Counted from the stretch's first letter, positions 1-7,391 are shown. The stretch: 10,783 nucleotides of DNA from Bacteroidales bacterium (GCA_030156305.1 JASGMZ010000088.1:1-10783); one strand, 5' to 3'. A program made the numbers and translations. The notes: a model not told the origin generated them from the sequence alone.

Positions 1-783
1 GACGAAGTGGGTTCTGAAGATTCTTTTGGACGCACGATTTGGGCATTAGGTTACCTGTTGGCAAATGCTCCCAACGATGCTTATTATCAAACCGGGAAAG
101 TGATATTCTTTAAGGCCGTTCCTATTTTTGAAAAATTAAAATCAATACGAGGTATTGCTAATACAATGATAGGCATTAGTTACTACCTGAAAAGCAATCC
201 ATCGGACCAATCAATGACAGAGATGCTACAAAATATGGCAAATACTTTAGTAAAGCATTATGAGATGAATAAAACCGGCGACTGGAAATGGTTTGAATCA
301 TTGTTAGCTTATGATAATGGCATTTTACCTTTAGCTCTTTTGCATGCTGCAGAAATTCTGAACAACGATAAAATTACACATGTAGCCATAGAGTCGATGA
401 ATTTTATTACTGAAAATACCCTTAAAGACAATTATCTATCGATTATTGGAAATGAAAAATGGTACTATAAAAACAAAGAACGGTCGGTTTTTGCACAACA
501 GCCTGTTGATGCCATGGCTATGGTATTGATGTTCCACCAGGCATTTCACCTGACCAAAGACAAAGAATATATAAATAAACTGTATACCTCATTTTTATGG
601 TTTCTGGGAGAGAATGATTTGAGAATGAGTTTGTATGATTATGAAACCAAAGGTTGCTGCGACGGATTCGAAAGTTACGGGATTAACCGCAACCAGGGAG
701 CCGAAAGTTCTCTGGCTTATTTAATTTCCCATTTAACGGTGCTTCAGGCTTATGAAGAGTTTCATAAATTAGATATACGTTAA
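1..783 (+). CDS. C-terminal part of a glycosyltransferase-associated protein (probable alpha/alpha-toroid domain), 5' end outside window
   Basis: The reading frame is open from base 1 (Asp-Glu-Val-Gly-Ser...) to TAA at 781-783, so the gene starts upstream of the window and at least 260 C-terminal residues are visible. The GTG at 7 is an internal Val, not a credible start. The visible part is helix-rich, with repeated aromatic and acidic stretches such as GRTIWALGYLL, WKWFESLLAYDNGILPLALL and QQPVDAMAMVL. This resembles the alpha/alpha-barrel (six-hairpin) fold seen in epimerase and glycosidase-like domains. I recall similar domains at the C-terminus of, or beside, glycosyltransferases adjacent to GH130 genes in Bacteroidota, but I cannot confirm that here. 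The GH130 gene follows after 31 nt on the same strand, suggesting an operon that also includes the GT4 gene. A role in making or processing a mannoside is inferred from context only; the catalytic activity is unknown. Confidence 0.65.
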   Translation, partial: DEVGSEDSFGRTIWALGYLLANAPNDAYYQTGKVIFFKAVPIFEKLKSIRGIANTMIGISYYLKSNPSDQSMTEMLQNMANTLVKHYEMNKTGDWKWFESLLAYDNGILPLALLHAAEILNNDKITHVAIESMNFITENTLKDNYLSIIGNEKWYYKNKERSVFAQQPVDAMAMVLMFHQAFHLTKDKEYINKLYTSFLWFLGENDLRMSLYDYETKGCCDGFESYGINRNQGAESSLAYLISHLTVLQAYEEFHKLDIR

Positions 784-814
784 TACATCATCATTAAATA
801 TAAAATCAACAGGG

Positions 815-1741
815 ATGTTAATACACAGATATAAAAACAATCCAATTCTAACAAAAGACGATGTTCCTTATCCTGTTGCTACAGTGCATAATGCTGCGGT
901 TGTGAAGCACAACGGAAAGTATGTGATGATATTCCGCTCGCATAAAATGAACGGGCGAAGCATACTTGGAATGGCAGAAAGTGATGATGGTTATCATTTT
1001 AAGGTGAGTGATAAACCATTTATGGTGCCGTCAACTCAGGGCGTATTTAAAGAATATGAAGCTTATGGAATCGAAGATCCACGAATTGTTTTTATCGATG
1101 GAGAATACCTGATTACCTATAGTGCCTATTCAAAGCACGGCGTGCGCATTGGACTTGCAAAAACAAAGGATTTTAAATCGGTTGAACGATTTTCGTTAAT
1201 TACAGAAGCAGACTACCGGAATGTGGTTATCTTTCCTGAAAAAATAGGAGGTTTATACGCAAGGCTCGATCGGCCTCATTCCGAAATATCACCCTGGTCT
1301 ATTTGGATATCTTATTCTCCTGATCTCAAGTTTTGGGGCGAATCAAAATTAATTATGAAACCGGCGCCATATCATTGGGATGAAATGAAAATAGGCCCCG
1401 GTGCACCACCGATAAAGACTTCCCGCGGATGGTTAAGTATATATCATGGTGTTTTTCCAACCATGGACGGGAGCGTTTATCGGTTAGGTGTGGCACTGCA
1501 TGACTTAGATGACCCATCCAAAATAATTGCCATTGGCGATGACTGGATTCTTCAACCCGAAGAGGTATATGAAATTACCGGATACGTGCATAATGTGGTT
1601 TTCTCTTGTGGCGCTGTTCCGGAAGATGATGGAAGTGTAAAAATATACTGGGGTGGAGCAGATAAAGTGATGTGTGTTGGTACAGCAGAATTAAATGCAC
1701 TGGTGGATCATTGTTTGAATAATCCGCGACAGGAAAATTAA
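815..1741 (+). CDS. GH130 family beta-mannoside phosphorylase (compact, 308 aa)
   Basis: This is a five-bladed beta-propeller GH130 enzyme. The family reversibly phosphorolyses beta-mannosides, giving alpha-mannose 1-phosphate and a shortened acceptor; some members are plain hydrolases. Residues seen: NNPILTKDDVP near the N-terminus, GIEDPR with the expected catalytic Asp88, the basic RLDRPH (150-155), Lys192 in EMKIGPGAPPI, YHG (210-212), GYVHNVVFSCG (257-267) and a YWGGAD segment (278-283). Retention of the Arg/Lys/His set favours phosphorylase over hydrolase. The length is typical of compact GH130 phosphorylases. No signal peptide is visible, so it should be cytoplasmic. The start fits the family because residues 1-15 already align with the usual N-terminus; AGGG sits too close to the ATG to be a normal ribosome-binding site. 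The linkage (beta-1,2 or beta-1,4) and acceptor cannot be read from sequence. It lies between two putative glycan-synthesis genes. Confidence 0.9.
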   Translation: MLIHRYKNNPILTKDDVPYPVATVHNAAVVKHNGKYVMIFRSHKMNGRSILGMAESDDGYHFKVSDKPFMVPSTQGVFKEYEAYGIEDPRIVFIDGEYLITYSAYSKHGVRIGLAKTKDFKSVERFSLITEADYRNVVIFPEKIGGLYARLDRPHSEISPWSIWISYSPDLKFWGESKLIMKPAPYHWDEMKIGPGAPPIKTSRGWLSIYHGVFPTMDGSVYRLGVALHDLDDPSKIIAIGDDWILQPEEVYEITGYVHNVVFSCGAVPEDDGSVKIYWGGADKVMCVGTAELNALVDHCLNNPRQEN

Positions 1742-1819
1742 TTAATCCAGAGGAATATCTTTACTTTACGCTGGTTCAACTACTAAATTACCAGTAGAAT
1801 TAATTTTAATAAATGTATT

Positions 1820-2830
1820 ATGAAAATTGCAATACTTTCATCCATAGCATGGCGTACCCCTCCACGGAAATATGGTCCCTGGGAACAGGTAGCCTCAAAT
1901 ATTACAGAAGGAATGGTTGAAAAAGGCCTGGATGTTACGCTATTTGCTTCTGGTGACTCAATTACCAAAGGTAAATTAGTTTCAGCTTGTGAAAAGCCCT
2001 ATGCTGAAAATCCGGATATCGATCCTAAAGTTGCTGAATGCCTCCATATAAGCAAATTGATGGAACAGGCCGATCAGTTTGATCTGATTCATAATAATTT
2101 TGACTTTCTCCCGCTGAGCTATTCCCGGTTGATTAAAACTCCCATGCTAACAACTATTCATGGTTTTTCTTCGCCAAAAATTATTCCGGTGTATAAAAAA
2201 TACAATAACTCAGGTTTTTATGTTTCCATCAGTAACTCTGATCGAAGTCGAGAGCTGGATTATATCGCTACTGTTTACAATGGTATCAATGCCAATGATT
2301 TTATTTTAAACCAGGAACCCAATGATTATTTGCTTTATTTTGGAAGAATTCATCCCCATAAAGGAACTTATGAATCAATACAAATTGCCAAAAAAACGAA
2401 AAGGAAACTCATTATCTCGGGGTTAATTCAGGATCATGAATATTTTGAAGATAGAGTAAAACCATTGATCAATAATGATGATATTGTGTATGTTGGAAAT
2501 TCGGGGCCGGAGGAGCGAAACCGACTTTTAGGTAGTGCATACGCTCTTTTACACCCGGTTAGTTTTGACGAACCTTTCGGGTTAAGTGTAGTTGAAGCGA
2601 TGATGTGTGGAACACCTGTAATAGCTTTTAACAGGGGCTCTATGCCGGAATTAATTATGGATGGTAAAACCGGATTTTTGGTTAACACGACTGAAGAGGC
2701 ATCACAGATGGTTGATAATATTCAATTGATTAATCGAAAATATTGCAGAGATTGGGCTGTGTCGAATTTTAGTATGGAGAAAATGGTCGATGGTTATCTC
2801 AAAACCTATAAACAAATCCTTAATACATAA
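1820..2830 (+). CDS. GT4-family glycosyltransferase (GT-B fold)
   Basis: A retaining glycosyltransferase that probably transfers a hexose from a nucleotide-sugar, in the cytoplasm or at the inner face of the membrane. The N-terminal Rossmann half begins MKIAILSSIAWRTPP and has YGPWEQVASNITEGMVEKG and LFASGDS (42-47), plus TTIHGFSSP (111-119). The C-terminal half has the donor-site region LLYFGRIHPHKG and the GT4 E-x7-E signature, Glu251 and Glu259, within DEPFGLSVVEAMMCGTPV. At 336 aa it is a normal single-domain GT4. There is no signal peptide or membrane helix. It lies 78 nt downstream of the GH130 gene on the same strand, and a TATCTTTA box at 1756-1763 could give it a secondary promoter, though no convincing -33 element is visible. 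The donor is unknown; mannose is a guess from the flanking GH130 genes. Confidence 0.9.
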   Translation: MKIAILSSIAWRTPPRKYGPWEQVASNITEGMVEKGLDVTLFASGDSITKGKLVSACEKPYAENPDIDPKVAECLHISKLMEQADQFDLIHNNFDFLPLSYSRLIKTPMLTTIHGFSSPKIIPVYKKYNNSGFYVSISNSDRSRELDYIATVYNGINANDFILNQEPNDYLLYFGRIHPHKGTYESIQIAKKTKRKLIISGLIQDHEYFEDRVKPLINNDDIVYVGNSGPEERNRLLGSAYALLHPVSFDEPFGLSVVEAMMCGTPVIAFNRGSMPELIMDGKTGFLVNTTEEASQMVDNIQLINRKYCRDWAVSNFSMEKMVDGYLKTYKQILNT

Positions 2831-2854
2831 AAAAAGTCCCGCAAAATGCGAGAC
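2829..2854 (-). terminator. Intrinsic terminator of the cold-shock gene (minus strand)
   Basis: Read on the minus strand, GTCTCGC (2854-2848), loop ATTTT and GCGGGAC (2842-2836) form a 7-bp stem with one G-U pair, followed directly by seven T residues (2835-2829). On the plus strand the same position would be a C-A mismatch and no T-run follows, so it is built to end the cold-shock transcript. Its T-run overlaps the stop codon of the convergent GT4 gene. Confidence 0.85.
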
Positions 2855-2884
2855 CTAAAATTTTAAATGGTATGATATTTTAAA

Positions 2885-3076
2885 CTATGTAAGTTTAACA
2901 TTTACCGCATTTAATCCTTTTTTTCCTTCTTCCAGATCAAAAGTTACTTCATCATTTTCTTTAATCCTGTCAATTAATCCATTAGAATGTACAAAATACT
3001 CTTTTGTTGAATCTGCGTCTTTAATAAAACCAAATCCTTTTGATTCATTAAAAAATTTCACTGTTCCTTTTTTCAT
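2885..3076 (-). CDS. csp: Cold-shock domain protein (CspA family, 63 aa)
   Basis: A single OB-fold cold-shock domain that binds single-stranded RNA or DNA and typically acts as an RNA chaperone. The N-terminus MKKGTVKFFNESKGFGFI contains RNP1 (KGFGFI, residues 13-18), and YFVH (27-30) is RNP2, with Tyr replacing the common Val. The C-terminus has the usual VTFDLEEGKKGLNAVNV segment. At 63 aa it is slightly shorter than E. coli CspA but normal for compact Bacteroidota members. It lies 119 nt downstream of the long GH130 gene on the same strand and ends in its own intrinsic terminator, so it is probably an independent gene. A poor -7-like sequence, TATCTTGC on the minus strand at 3105-3098, may be its promoter, giving a short A/T-rich leader. 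Functional linkage to the sugar genes is unlikely. Confidence 0.95.
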   Translation of the reverse strand: MKKGTVKFFNESKGFGFIKDADSTKEYFVHSNGLIDRIKENDEVTFDLEEGKKGLNAVNVKLT

Positions 3077-3195
3077 TTTTTATAAAATTAATGTGGTGCA
3101 AGATACGCAACTTATTTGGATTTTGAGCTTTTTTTGCACACACTATGTGATGAAAAATTTAATTAATACAGCCGTAAGGTAAACATCTTAATTTT

Positions 3196-4668
3196 CTAAT
3201 TTGAGTTTTTTATAGCAGCAAGCAACTCTTTTAAGTTTATCGTTGCGTAAGTAGATGCATGATCCGACATGGCGTAAGGTATAATTAACTCGTTATTATG
3301 AATTATTGCCCCGCAGGAATAAACAACATTAGGGACATATCCTTCCCTTTCTTCCTCATTAGGAGATAATAAAGGAGTCTTTAGCCTGCCAATTTCTTTT
3401 TCAGGATTATCGAGTTCGTATAGTGCTGCACCCAGCGAATATTCGCGCATAGGCCCAACACCATGGGTAATAATCAGCCACCCTTCTTCTGTTTCAATAG
3501 GAGATCCGCTGTTTCCCACCTGTATTAACTCCCATGGATATTTTGGTTTCTGAATAATCCTGGCCTCGCGCCAAATGTTAATATTATCTGAGAAAGCTAT
3601 ATAATTATTTACACCATCTATTCTGCATAACATTGCATATTTCCCGTTAATCTTTCTCGGAAATAATGCCATTCCTTTGTTTTGTGCCACTTCTCCATGG
3701 ATAGGTAAACATTTAAAATGATAAAAATCTTTGGTTTCGAGTAACTTAGGCAAAATACTAACCCCGTCAAAAGCTGTATAGGTAGCATAATAAGTTACTT
3801 CTCCATTGTCATCAATAAATTTAACAAAGCGTGCATCTTCAATACCATTCTTTTCAGTATCAGAAATGGGGAAAATAACTCTCTCAGAAATCGCTGAATC
3901 AATCGAAAAATCAATTTCATAATGCGAAAGAGCCAACCACAGCATTTGATTAACGATTAATTGTTTATTTAGTGTAAGTTGATGTGTTTCTCTTATTTCA
4001 TCTATCGCCCTTTTGAGTTCGCCGTAAGTAAAATTATCACCCAACTTTTCTAATACAAAAAGAGGCGAAGTTTGATTGTCAAAATCACGTAATTCGTCAA
4101 GGTCTTTAATAAATAATTTCTTATCGTAAATATGCCTTTTAATTCGATCTGCCTCTGCCAGCATATTGCCAACAGGCTCTACAATTAAATTATTATCTTT
4201 ATCAATCACAGCAGAACGGAAAATAATGGATGAAATATGGCCTTCGCCAGTTGCTCTGAAACTGAAAATTACTCTTTTTTCACCCGGCCCTAATTCTTCC
4301 TGATAAGGATCTTCCACAACTGATGGATTAAAAATAGCTGCCGACTCAATGGAATACTCCATGGTGAAATACGAACCAATTAGTGCTTTTTGAATTTGGT
4401 TCATATCATCCGGGTTTATTCCCATTTCAATAAATAAATGGTGTAGCTTATTAAAATGCTTATCAAATATCATGGAGATATTTCTATGCCTTTTGGCATA
4501 ACCTCTTAATACCTGATTAAGTGCTGTTTTTGTTTGCTCTTCACACATGGCCAGCACATTGCGGATAATTTCTTTACTCCTTTCGTGTGAAGTATATAAG
4601 AATCGTGCTATTACTCTTGACGAGTCGGTGAGAAAATATGTATCTTTCCTGTTTACAGTTACTTGCAT
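3196..4668 (-). CDS. Long GH130 family enzyme with N-terminal extension (490 aa)
   Basis: The C-terminal half is a GH130 propeller: GIEDARF with predicted catalytic Asp278, ALFPRKINGKYAMLCRIDG (335-352), QVGNSGSPIETEEGW (383-397), THG (401-403), GYVPNVVYSCG (443-453) and YAMSD (465-469). The first roughly 115 residues are a charged, helical extension absent from the compact paralogue. A first-blade-like strand region (RVIFSFRATGEGHISSIIFR, 132-151) follows, then a further helical insertion (about 165-250). Compared with the compact paralogue, RLDRPH is replaced by RIDGVNN and Lys192 aligns with Gln383, so several phosphate-site candidates appear lost. It could be a hydrolase or a phosphorylase of a different subgroup. 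No signal peptide is visible, suggesting a cytoplasmic location. The start at 4668 is supported by a nearby -7 box. It is transcribed toward the GT4 operon, and the cold-shock gene lies downstream. Confidence 0.88.
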   Translation of the reverse strand: MQVTVNRKDTYFLTDSSRVIARFLYTSHERSKEIIRNVLAMCEEQTKTALNQVLRGYAKRHRNISMIFDKHFNKLHHLFIEMGINPDDMNQIQKALIGSYFTMEYSIESAAIFNPSVVEDPYQEELGPGEKRVIFSFRATGEGHISSIIFRSAVIDKDNNLIVEPVGNMLAEADRIKRHIYDKKLFIKDLDELRDFDNQTSPLFVLEKLGDNFTYGELKRAIDEIRETHQLTLNKQLIVNQMLWLALSHYEIDFSIDSAISERVIFPISDTEKNGIEDARFVKFIDDNGEVTYYATYTAFDGVSILPKLLETKDFYHFKCLPIHGEVAQNKGMALFPRKINGKYAMLCRIDGVNNYIAFSDNINIWREARIIQKPKYPWELIQVGNSGSPIETEEGWLIITHGVGPMREYSLGAALYELDNPEKEIGRLKTPLLSPNEEEREGYVPNVVYSCGAIIHNNELIIPYAMSDHASTYATINLKELLAAIKNSN

Positions 4669-4683
4669 TGAATTTATTTTTTA

Positions 4684-4691
4684 TAAAGATA
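4684..4691 (-). promoter_or_regulatory. Possible -7 box for the long GH130 gene
   Basis: On the minus strand the bases read TATCTTTA, one mismatch from the Bacteroidota TAnnTTTG box, about 15 nt upstream of the ATG at 4668. No good TTG -33 element lies at the usual distance, so confidence is limited. The leader would be very short. Confidence 0.35.
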
Positions 4692-4814
4692 ATAAATAAT
4701 TTAATGAATTAATTTTTTCCTTGATTTAAGTTTCCTGAGAAATAACCAAAGGCTAATCCTTTTAAATAACAGCCCGGCTCTGAAAATAAATAAAATTTAT
4801 AATGCTAAAAATTA

Positions 4815-4843
4815 TTGATTATGAATAATTTAGATTATCTTTA
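4815..4843 (+). promoter_or_regulatory. Bacteroidota-type promoter for the 51-aa small gene
   Basis: TTG at 4815-4817 is followed, after an 18-nt spacer, by TATCTTTA at 4836-4843, which matches the -33/-7 architecture (TTG, then TAnnTTTG) except for the last base. Transcription would begin near 4850, giving a leader of about 60 nt that contains the AAAGGAAA ribosome-binding-like stretch. Confidence 0.5.
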
Positions 4844-4909
4844 CACGAACAGATTTTTAGGGATCAAAGGGTTAAAAGTTAAATAATTAATTGAAAGGAA
4901 AATATTTTT

Positions 4910-5065
4910 ATGTATGAAAAGAAACAAGTAATCATTAAATCACCAGATGTGTCAAATTTACAAATGGTTGAAATTGATTTTAAAACACGTTTATATATTC
5001 CGTTAGGCGCTGATCCTAAGGCAGCACGAGAGCGATATTATTCGCGATTTGATAAAAAAGTCTAA
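4910..5065 (+). CDS. Small uncharacterised protein, 51 aa
   Basis: ATG at 4910 to TAA at 5063-5065 encodes 51 residues. It begins MYEKKQVIIKSPDVSNLQMV, continues with EIDFKTRLYIPLGADPKAAR, and ends with a basic tail, ERYYSRFDKKV. The ORF is a credible real gene: an A/G-rich AAAGGAAAA sequence precedes the ATG, a promoter-like pair lies 67-95 nt upstream, and a strong intrinsic terminator follows 23 nt after the stop, making a complete monocistronic unit. There is no signal peptide or membrane helix. A short amphipathic beta segment (VEIDFKTRLYIPL) followed by a basic helix (PKAARERYYSRF) suggests a small cytoplasmic, possibly nucleic-acid- or protein-binding product. I do not recognise a family and assign no function. 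It lies divergent from the long GH130 gene. Confidence 0.7.
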   Translation: MYEKKQVIIKSPDVSNLQMVEIDFKTRLYIPLGADPKAARERYYSRFDKKV

Positions 5066-5087
5066 ATATGTAATCCTATTACCATAT

Positions 5088-5116
5088 AATGCAGTTATTT
5101 TTAGCTGCATTTTTTT
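5088..5116 (+). terminator. Strong intrinsic terminator after the 51-aa gene
   Basis: AATGCAGTTA (5088-5097) and TAGCTGCATT (5102-5111) form a 10-bp stem with one T-G pair around a TTTT loop. A T-run to 5116 follows immediately. It lies 23 nt beyond the small gene's stop codon. The ATG at 5089, the start of the longest open frame of the next gene, is part of this stem and so is not a likely start codon. Confidence 0.85.
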
Positions 5117-5151
5117 ATTTAATTTTACTTCTTAAATTATTAGATTATAAA

Positions 5152-5388
5152 ATGGAAAATTTTTCAGCGTCGTTATATAATTCATCAGTCCTTAAAGAGT
5201 TGGTAACCATGAAAATGCCTTTTGGGAAATATAAAGGAAGAGTTATTTGTGATTTACCTGAACATTATTTGGTGTGGTTTCATCAAAAAGGGTTTCCCGA
5301 TGGCAAACTGGGGATGCTTATGGCTTCTATATATGAAATAAAGCTAAACGGTTTGGAATATTTGCTTAAGCCTTTAAGAGAAAAATAA
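5152..5388 (+). CDS. DUF3820 family protein (78 aa, start corrected downstream)
   Basis: The core VTMKMPFGKYKGRVICDLP, then EHYLVWFHQKGFPDGKLG and YEIKLNGLEYLLKPLR, is characteristic of DUF3820 (Pfam QSregVF_b), a small family of unknown biochemical role found widely in Gram-negative bacteria. The family name derives from a putative quorum-sensing-regulated virulence factor, but no activity is established. The frame is open from an ATG at 5089, which would add a hydrophobic leader resembling a membrane segment. That ATG and the following codons are the stem and T-run of the preceding terminator, so the leader is almost certainly an artefact. ATG 5152 (MENFSASLYNSSVLKELV) gives the usual family length; ATG 5209 is possible but would remove the conserved lead-in. 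It is a soluble cytoplasmic protein, 69 nt upstream of the acyltransferase gene. Confidence 0.85.
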   Translation: MENFSASLYNSSVLKELVTMKMPFGKYKGRVICDLPEHYLVWFHQKGFPDGKLGMLMASIYEIKLNGLEYLLKPLREK

Positions 5389-5399
5389 CCCTCTTTTTT
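5376..5399 (+). terminator. Weak possible terminator at the end of the DUF3820 gene
   Basis: AAGAG (5376-5380) can pair with CTCTT (5391-5395), followed by T residues to 5399. The stem is only 5 bp and overlaps the stop codon, so it may be fortuitous. A separate promoter for the next gene follows immediately. Confidence 0.25.
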
Positions 5400-5408
5400 A
5401 TCTAATCA

Positions 5409-5436
5409 TTGTTTTATTGATTTTATATTATTTTTG
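5409..5436 (+). promoter_or_regulatory. Promoter for the bifunctional acyltransferase gene
   Basis: TTG at 5409-5411, a 17-nt spacer and a perfect TAnnTTTG box (TATTTTTG, 5429-5436) match the Bacteroidota housekeeping promoter. Transcription would start near 5443, only about 15 nt before the ATG at 5458. Confidence 0.6.
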
Positions 5437-5457
5437 TCTAAACAAATCTAACTAAGA

Positions 5458-7284
5458 ATGCAACTGGTAACATCAAAAGATATTTCCAAAGTAATACACC
5501 TCGATAAGTTTGGCGGAGAGGTTGTAGCCAAATTGTTAATGCAGGCCTTAAAATTTAACAAGGTAAATAAGGTTTATACCCAAACAAAAGATAAAAAAGG
5601 AATTGAATTTGTTAATTCGGTTATCGAGCATTTAGGGATAAATTATGAGGTTAGTGAGGATGACTTAAAACGAATTCCTGAAAATAAACCCTTCATTGTT
5701 ATTGCCAATCATCCTTTGGGTGGTGTGGATTCTATTATCCTGCTAAAAATTTTGGGCAGGATACGGCCTGATGTTAAAGTTATGGCTAATTTTTTACTGC
5801 AAAAAATTGAGCCGTTAAAAGATGTAATTTTCCCGGTAAATCCATTTGAAACGCATAAAAATGTAAAATCAAGTTTTACCGGACTTAAAAATGCAATGTT
5901 TCATTTAGAGCAAGGCCATTGTTTAGGTATTTTCCCGGCAGGTGAAGTTTCATCCTATCAACCCGATTCGTTGATTATTCAGGATAGAGAATGGCAACCC
6001 TCTATTTTAAAATTTATAAAAAAAGCAAATGTTCCTATTATCCCTGTCTATTTTCATGGAACAAACAGCCGGATTTTTTACATGCTGGGTCAAATTCATC
6101 CTTTACTGCGAACAGCAAAATTACCTTCAGAGCTTTTTAATAAAAAGAATAAAGCTATAAAAATCAGAATAGGAAATCCTATTTCGGTAAAGGAACAAGA
6201 TGAATTTACTGATATTGCGCATTTTGGACGTTATATCCGAGCCAGAACTTATGCGCTGGGAACTTCTATTGAAGTAAAAAAATTTTATCGTCCTTCTTTT
6301 TATCCCAAAGTTAAAAAAATAGAACCTCTAGCCGAACCGGCTAACCAGGAAGACTTAACTAAAGAGGTAAAATCACTCCTTGAAAATTATCTGTTATTCG
6401 AGAATCGTAATTTTAAAATTTTTTGTGCTCCATCAACGGAAATGCCTCTTGGTATAAATGAAATCGGCCGGTTAAGAGAATTAACATTTCGCGAAGTAGG
6501 TGAAGGGACCAATCGTAGCATGGATATTGATGAGTATGATTTCTACTATAATCAGTTAGTTCTTTGGGATGATGATGAAAATAAAATTGTAGGTGCTTAT
6601 CGGATAGGAAAGGGGAAGGATATTATTGCTCAATACGGTTTACCCGGATTTTATATTCATTCGTTATTTAAAATCCGTAAGAAATTTTTACCCGTTTTAA
6701 ATGAGTCGATTGAATTAGGGCGTTCATTTATTATCAAAGAATATCAGCGTAAGCCATTACCTCTGTTTTTATTATGGAAAGGATTATTATTTTTCTTATT
6801 GAAAAATACCGATTACCGTTACCTTATCGGCCCGGTAAGTATAAGCAACGATTTCTCAAAATTTTCGAAATCCTTAATTGTTGAGTTTATCAAAACGTAC
6901 CATTACAACGAAGAATTAGCAAAGTTTATCAAACCTCGTAAAAGATTTGTGGTAAAACCGGATAAAATTGTCGATCGGAAAATATTTTTGGAAGAAGAAC
7001 AAGGCGATGTAGCTAAAATTGACCAATTAATTCAGGATATTGAATCGAATTTTAAATTTCCCATTTTGTTGAAAAAATACCTTCAGTTGAATTCAAAAAT
7101 TATTGGTTTTAATATTGATCCTCAATTTAATAATGCGTTAGACGGACTGATTATCCTTGATATTTTTGATGTACCACAGAACTTTATCAAAGGTTTGTCG
7201 AAGGAGCTGAATGATAAATCAATACTGGAAAGGTTTAACTTTTCATCTTCAATGTTGGAGGATGGATTTGTACCAAAAAAATAG
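5458..7284 (+). CDS. olsF: Bifunctional OlsF-like acyltransferase (PlsC-like O-acyltransferase fused to OlsB-like N-acyltransferase, 608 aa)
   Basis: Two acyltransferase domains are fused. Residues about 75-280 form a PlsC/lysophospholipid-acyltransferase domain: NHPLGGVD (His85, Asp91, an H-x5-D version of the catalytic motif), FPAGE (159-163) and PVYFHGTNS (196-204). Residues about 317-510 form the GNAT-like domain of OlsB and the 'hemolysin' family: RLRELTFREVGEG, DIDEYDFYYNQLVLW, IVGAYRIGKG and the GRSFI segment near 421. This O-then-N order is that of OlsF, where the C-terminal half attaches a 3-hydroxy-acyl chain to the amino group of ornithine and the N-terminal half acylates its hydroxyl. 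In Bacteroidota the equivalent GlsA/GlsB pair can make glycine lipids instead, so the amino acid is uncertain. It probably acts at the cytoplasmic membrane face. It has its own promoter. Residues about 515-608 are an uncharacterised tail. Confidence 0.88.
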   Translation: MQLVTSKDISKVIHLDKFGGEVVAKLLMQALKFNKVNKVYTQTKDKKGIEFVNSVIEHLGINYEVSEDDLKRIPENKPFIVIANHPLGGVDSIILLKILGRIRPDVKVMANFLLQKIEPLKDVIFPVNPFETHKNVKSSFTGLKNAMFHLEQGHCLGIFPAGEVSSYQPDSLIIQDREWQPSILKFIKKANVPIIPVYFHGTNSRIFYMLGQIHPLLRTAKLPSELFNKKNKAIKIRIGNPISVKEQDEFTDIAHFGRYIRARTYALGTSIEVKKFYRPSFYPKVKKIEPLAEPANQEDLTKEVKSLLENYLLFENRNFKIFCAPSTEMPLGINEIGRLRELTFREVGEGTNRSMDIDEYDFYYNQLVLWDDDENKIVGAYRIGKGKDIIAQYGLPGFYIHSLFKIRKKFLPVLNESIELGRSFIIKEYQRKPLPLFLLWKGLLFFLLKNTDYRYLIGPVSISNDFSKFSKSLIVEFIKTYHYNEELAKFIKPRKRFVVKPDKIVDRKIFLEEEQGDVAKIDQLIQDIESNFKFPILLKKYLQLNSKIIGFNIDPQFNNALDGLIILDIFDVPQNFIKGLSKELNDKSILERFNFSSSMLEDGFVPKK

Positions 7285-7391
7285 CAACAGTAAAATCTTC
7301 GAGAGTTCAGAAATATTTGAGGTTTATATATAAGTCAGCAGGAGCCAAAAGACTTAGCGTGTTAAAATTGTTTATTACAGAAATGAATAAA

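Noticed and set aside
1776..1796. Small CTACT/AGTAG hairpin between the GH130 and GT4 genes
   Set aside because: Only 5 bp with an 8-nt loop and no T-run directly after; likely chance in AT-rich DNA.
1783..1968. Minus-strand ORF of 61 codons over the start of the GT4 gene
   Set aside because: It lies antisense to a clear GT4 coding region, with no motif or start signal; a shadow frame.
2434..2688. Minus-strand ORF of 84 codons inside the GT4 gene
   Set aside because: Antisense to the GT4 donor-binding domain; composition follows the codon structure of the real gene.
4776..4790. GGCTCTGAAAATAAA, similar to the GGCTCT end of the element near 10639
   Set aside because: Similarity is short and largely A-rich, with no matching inverted partner nearby.
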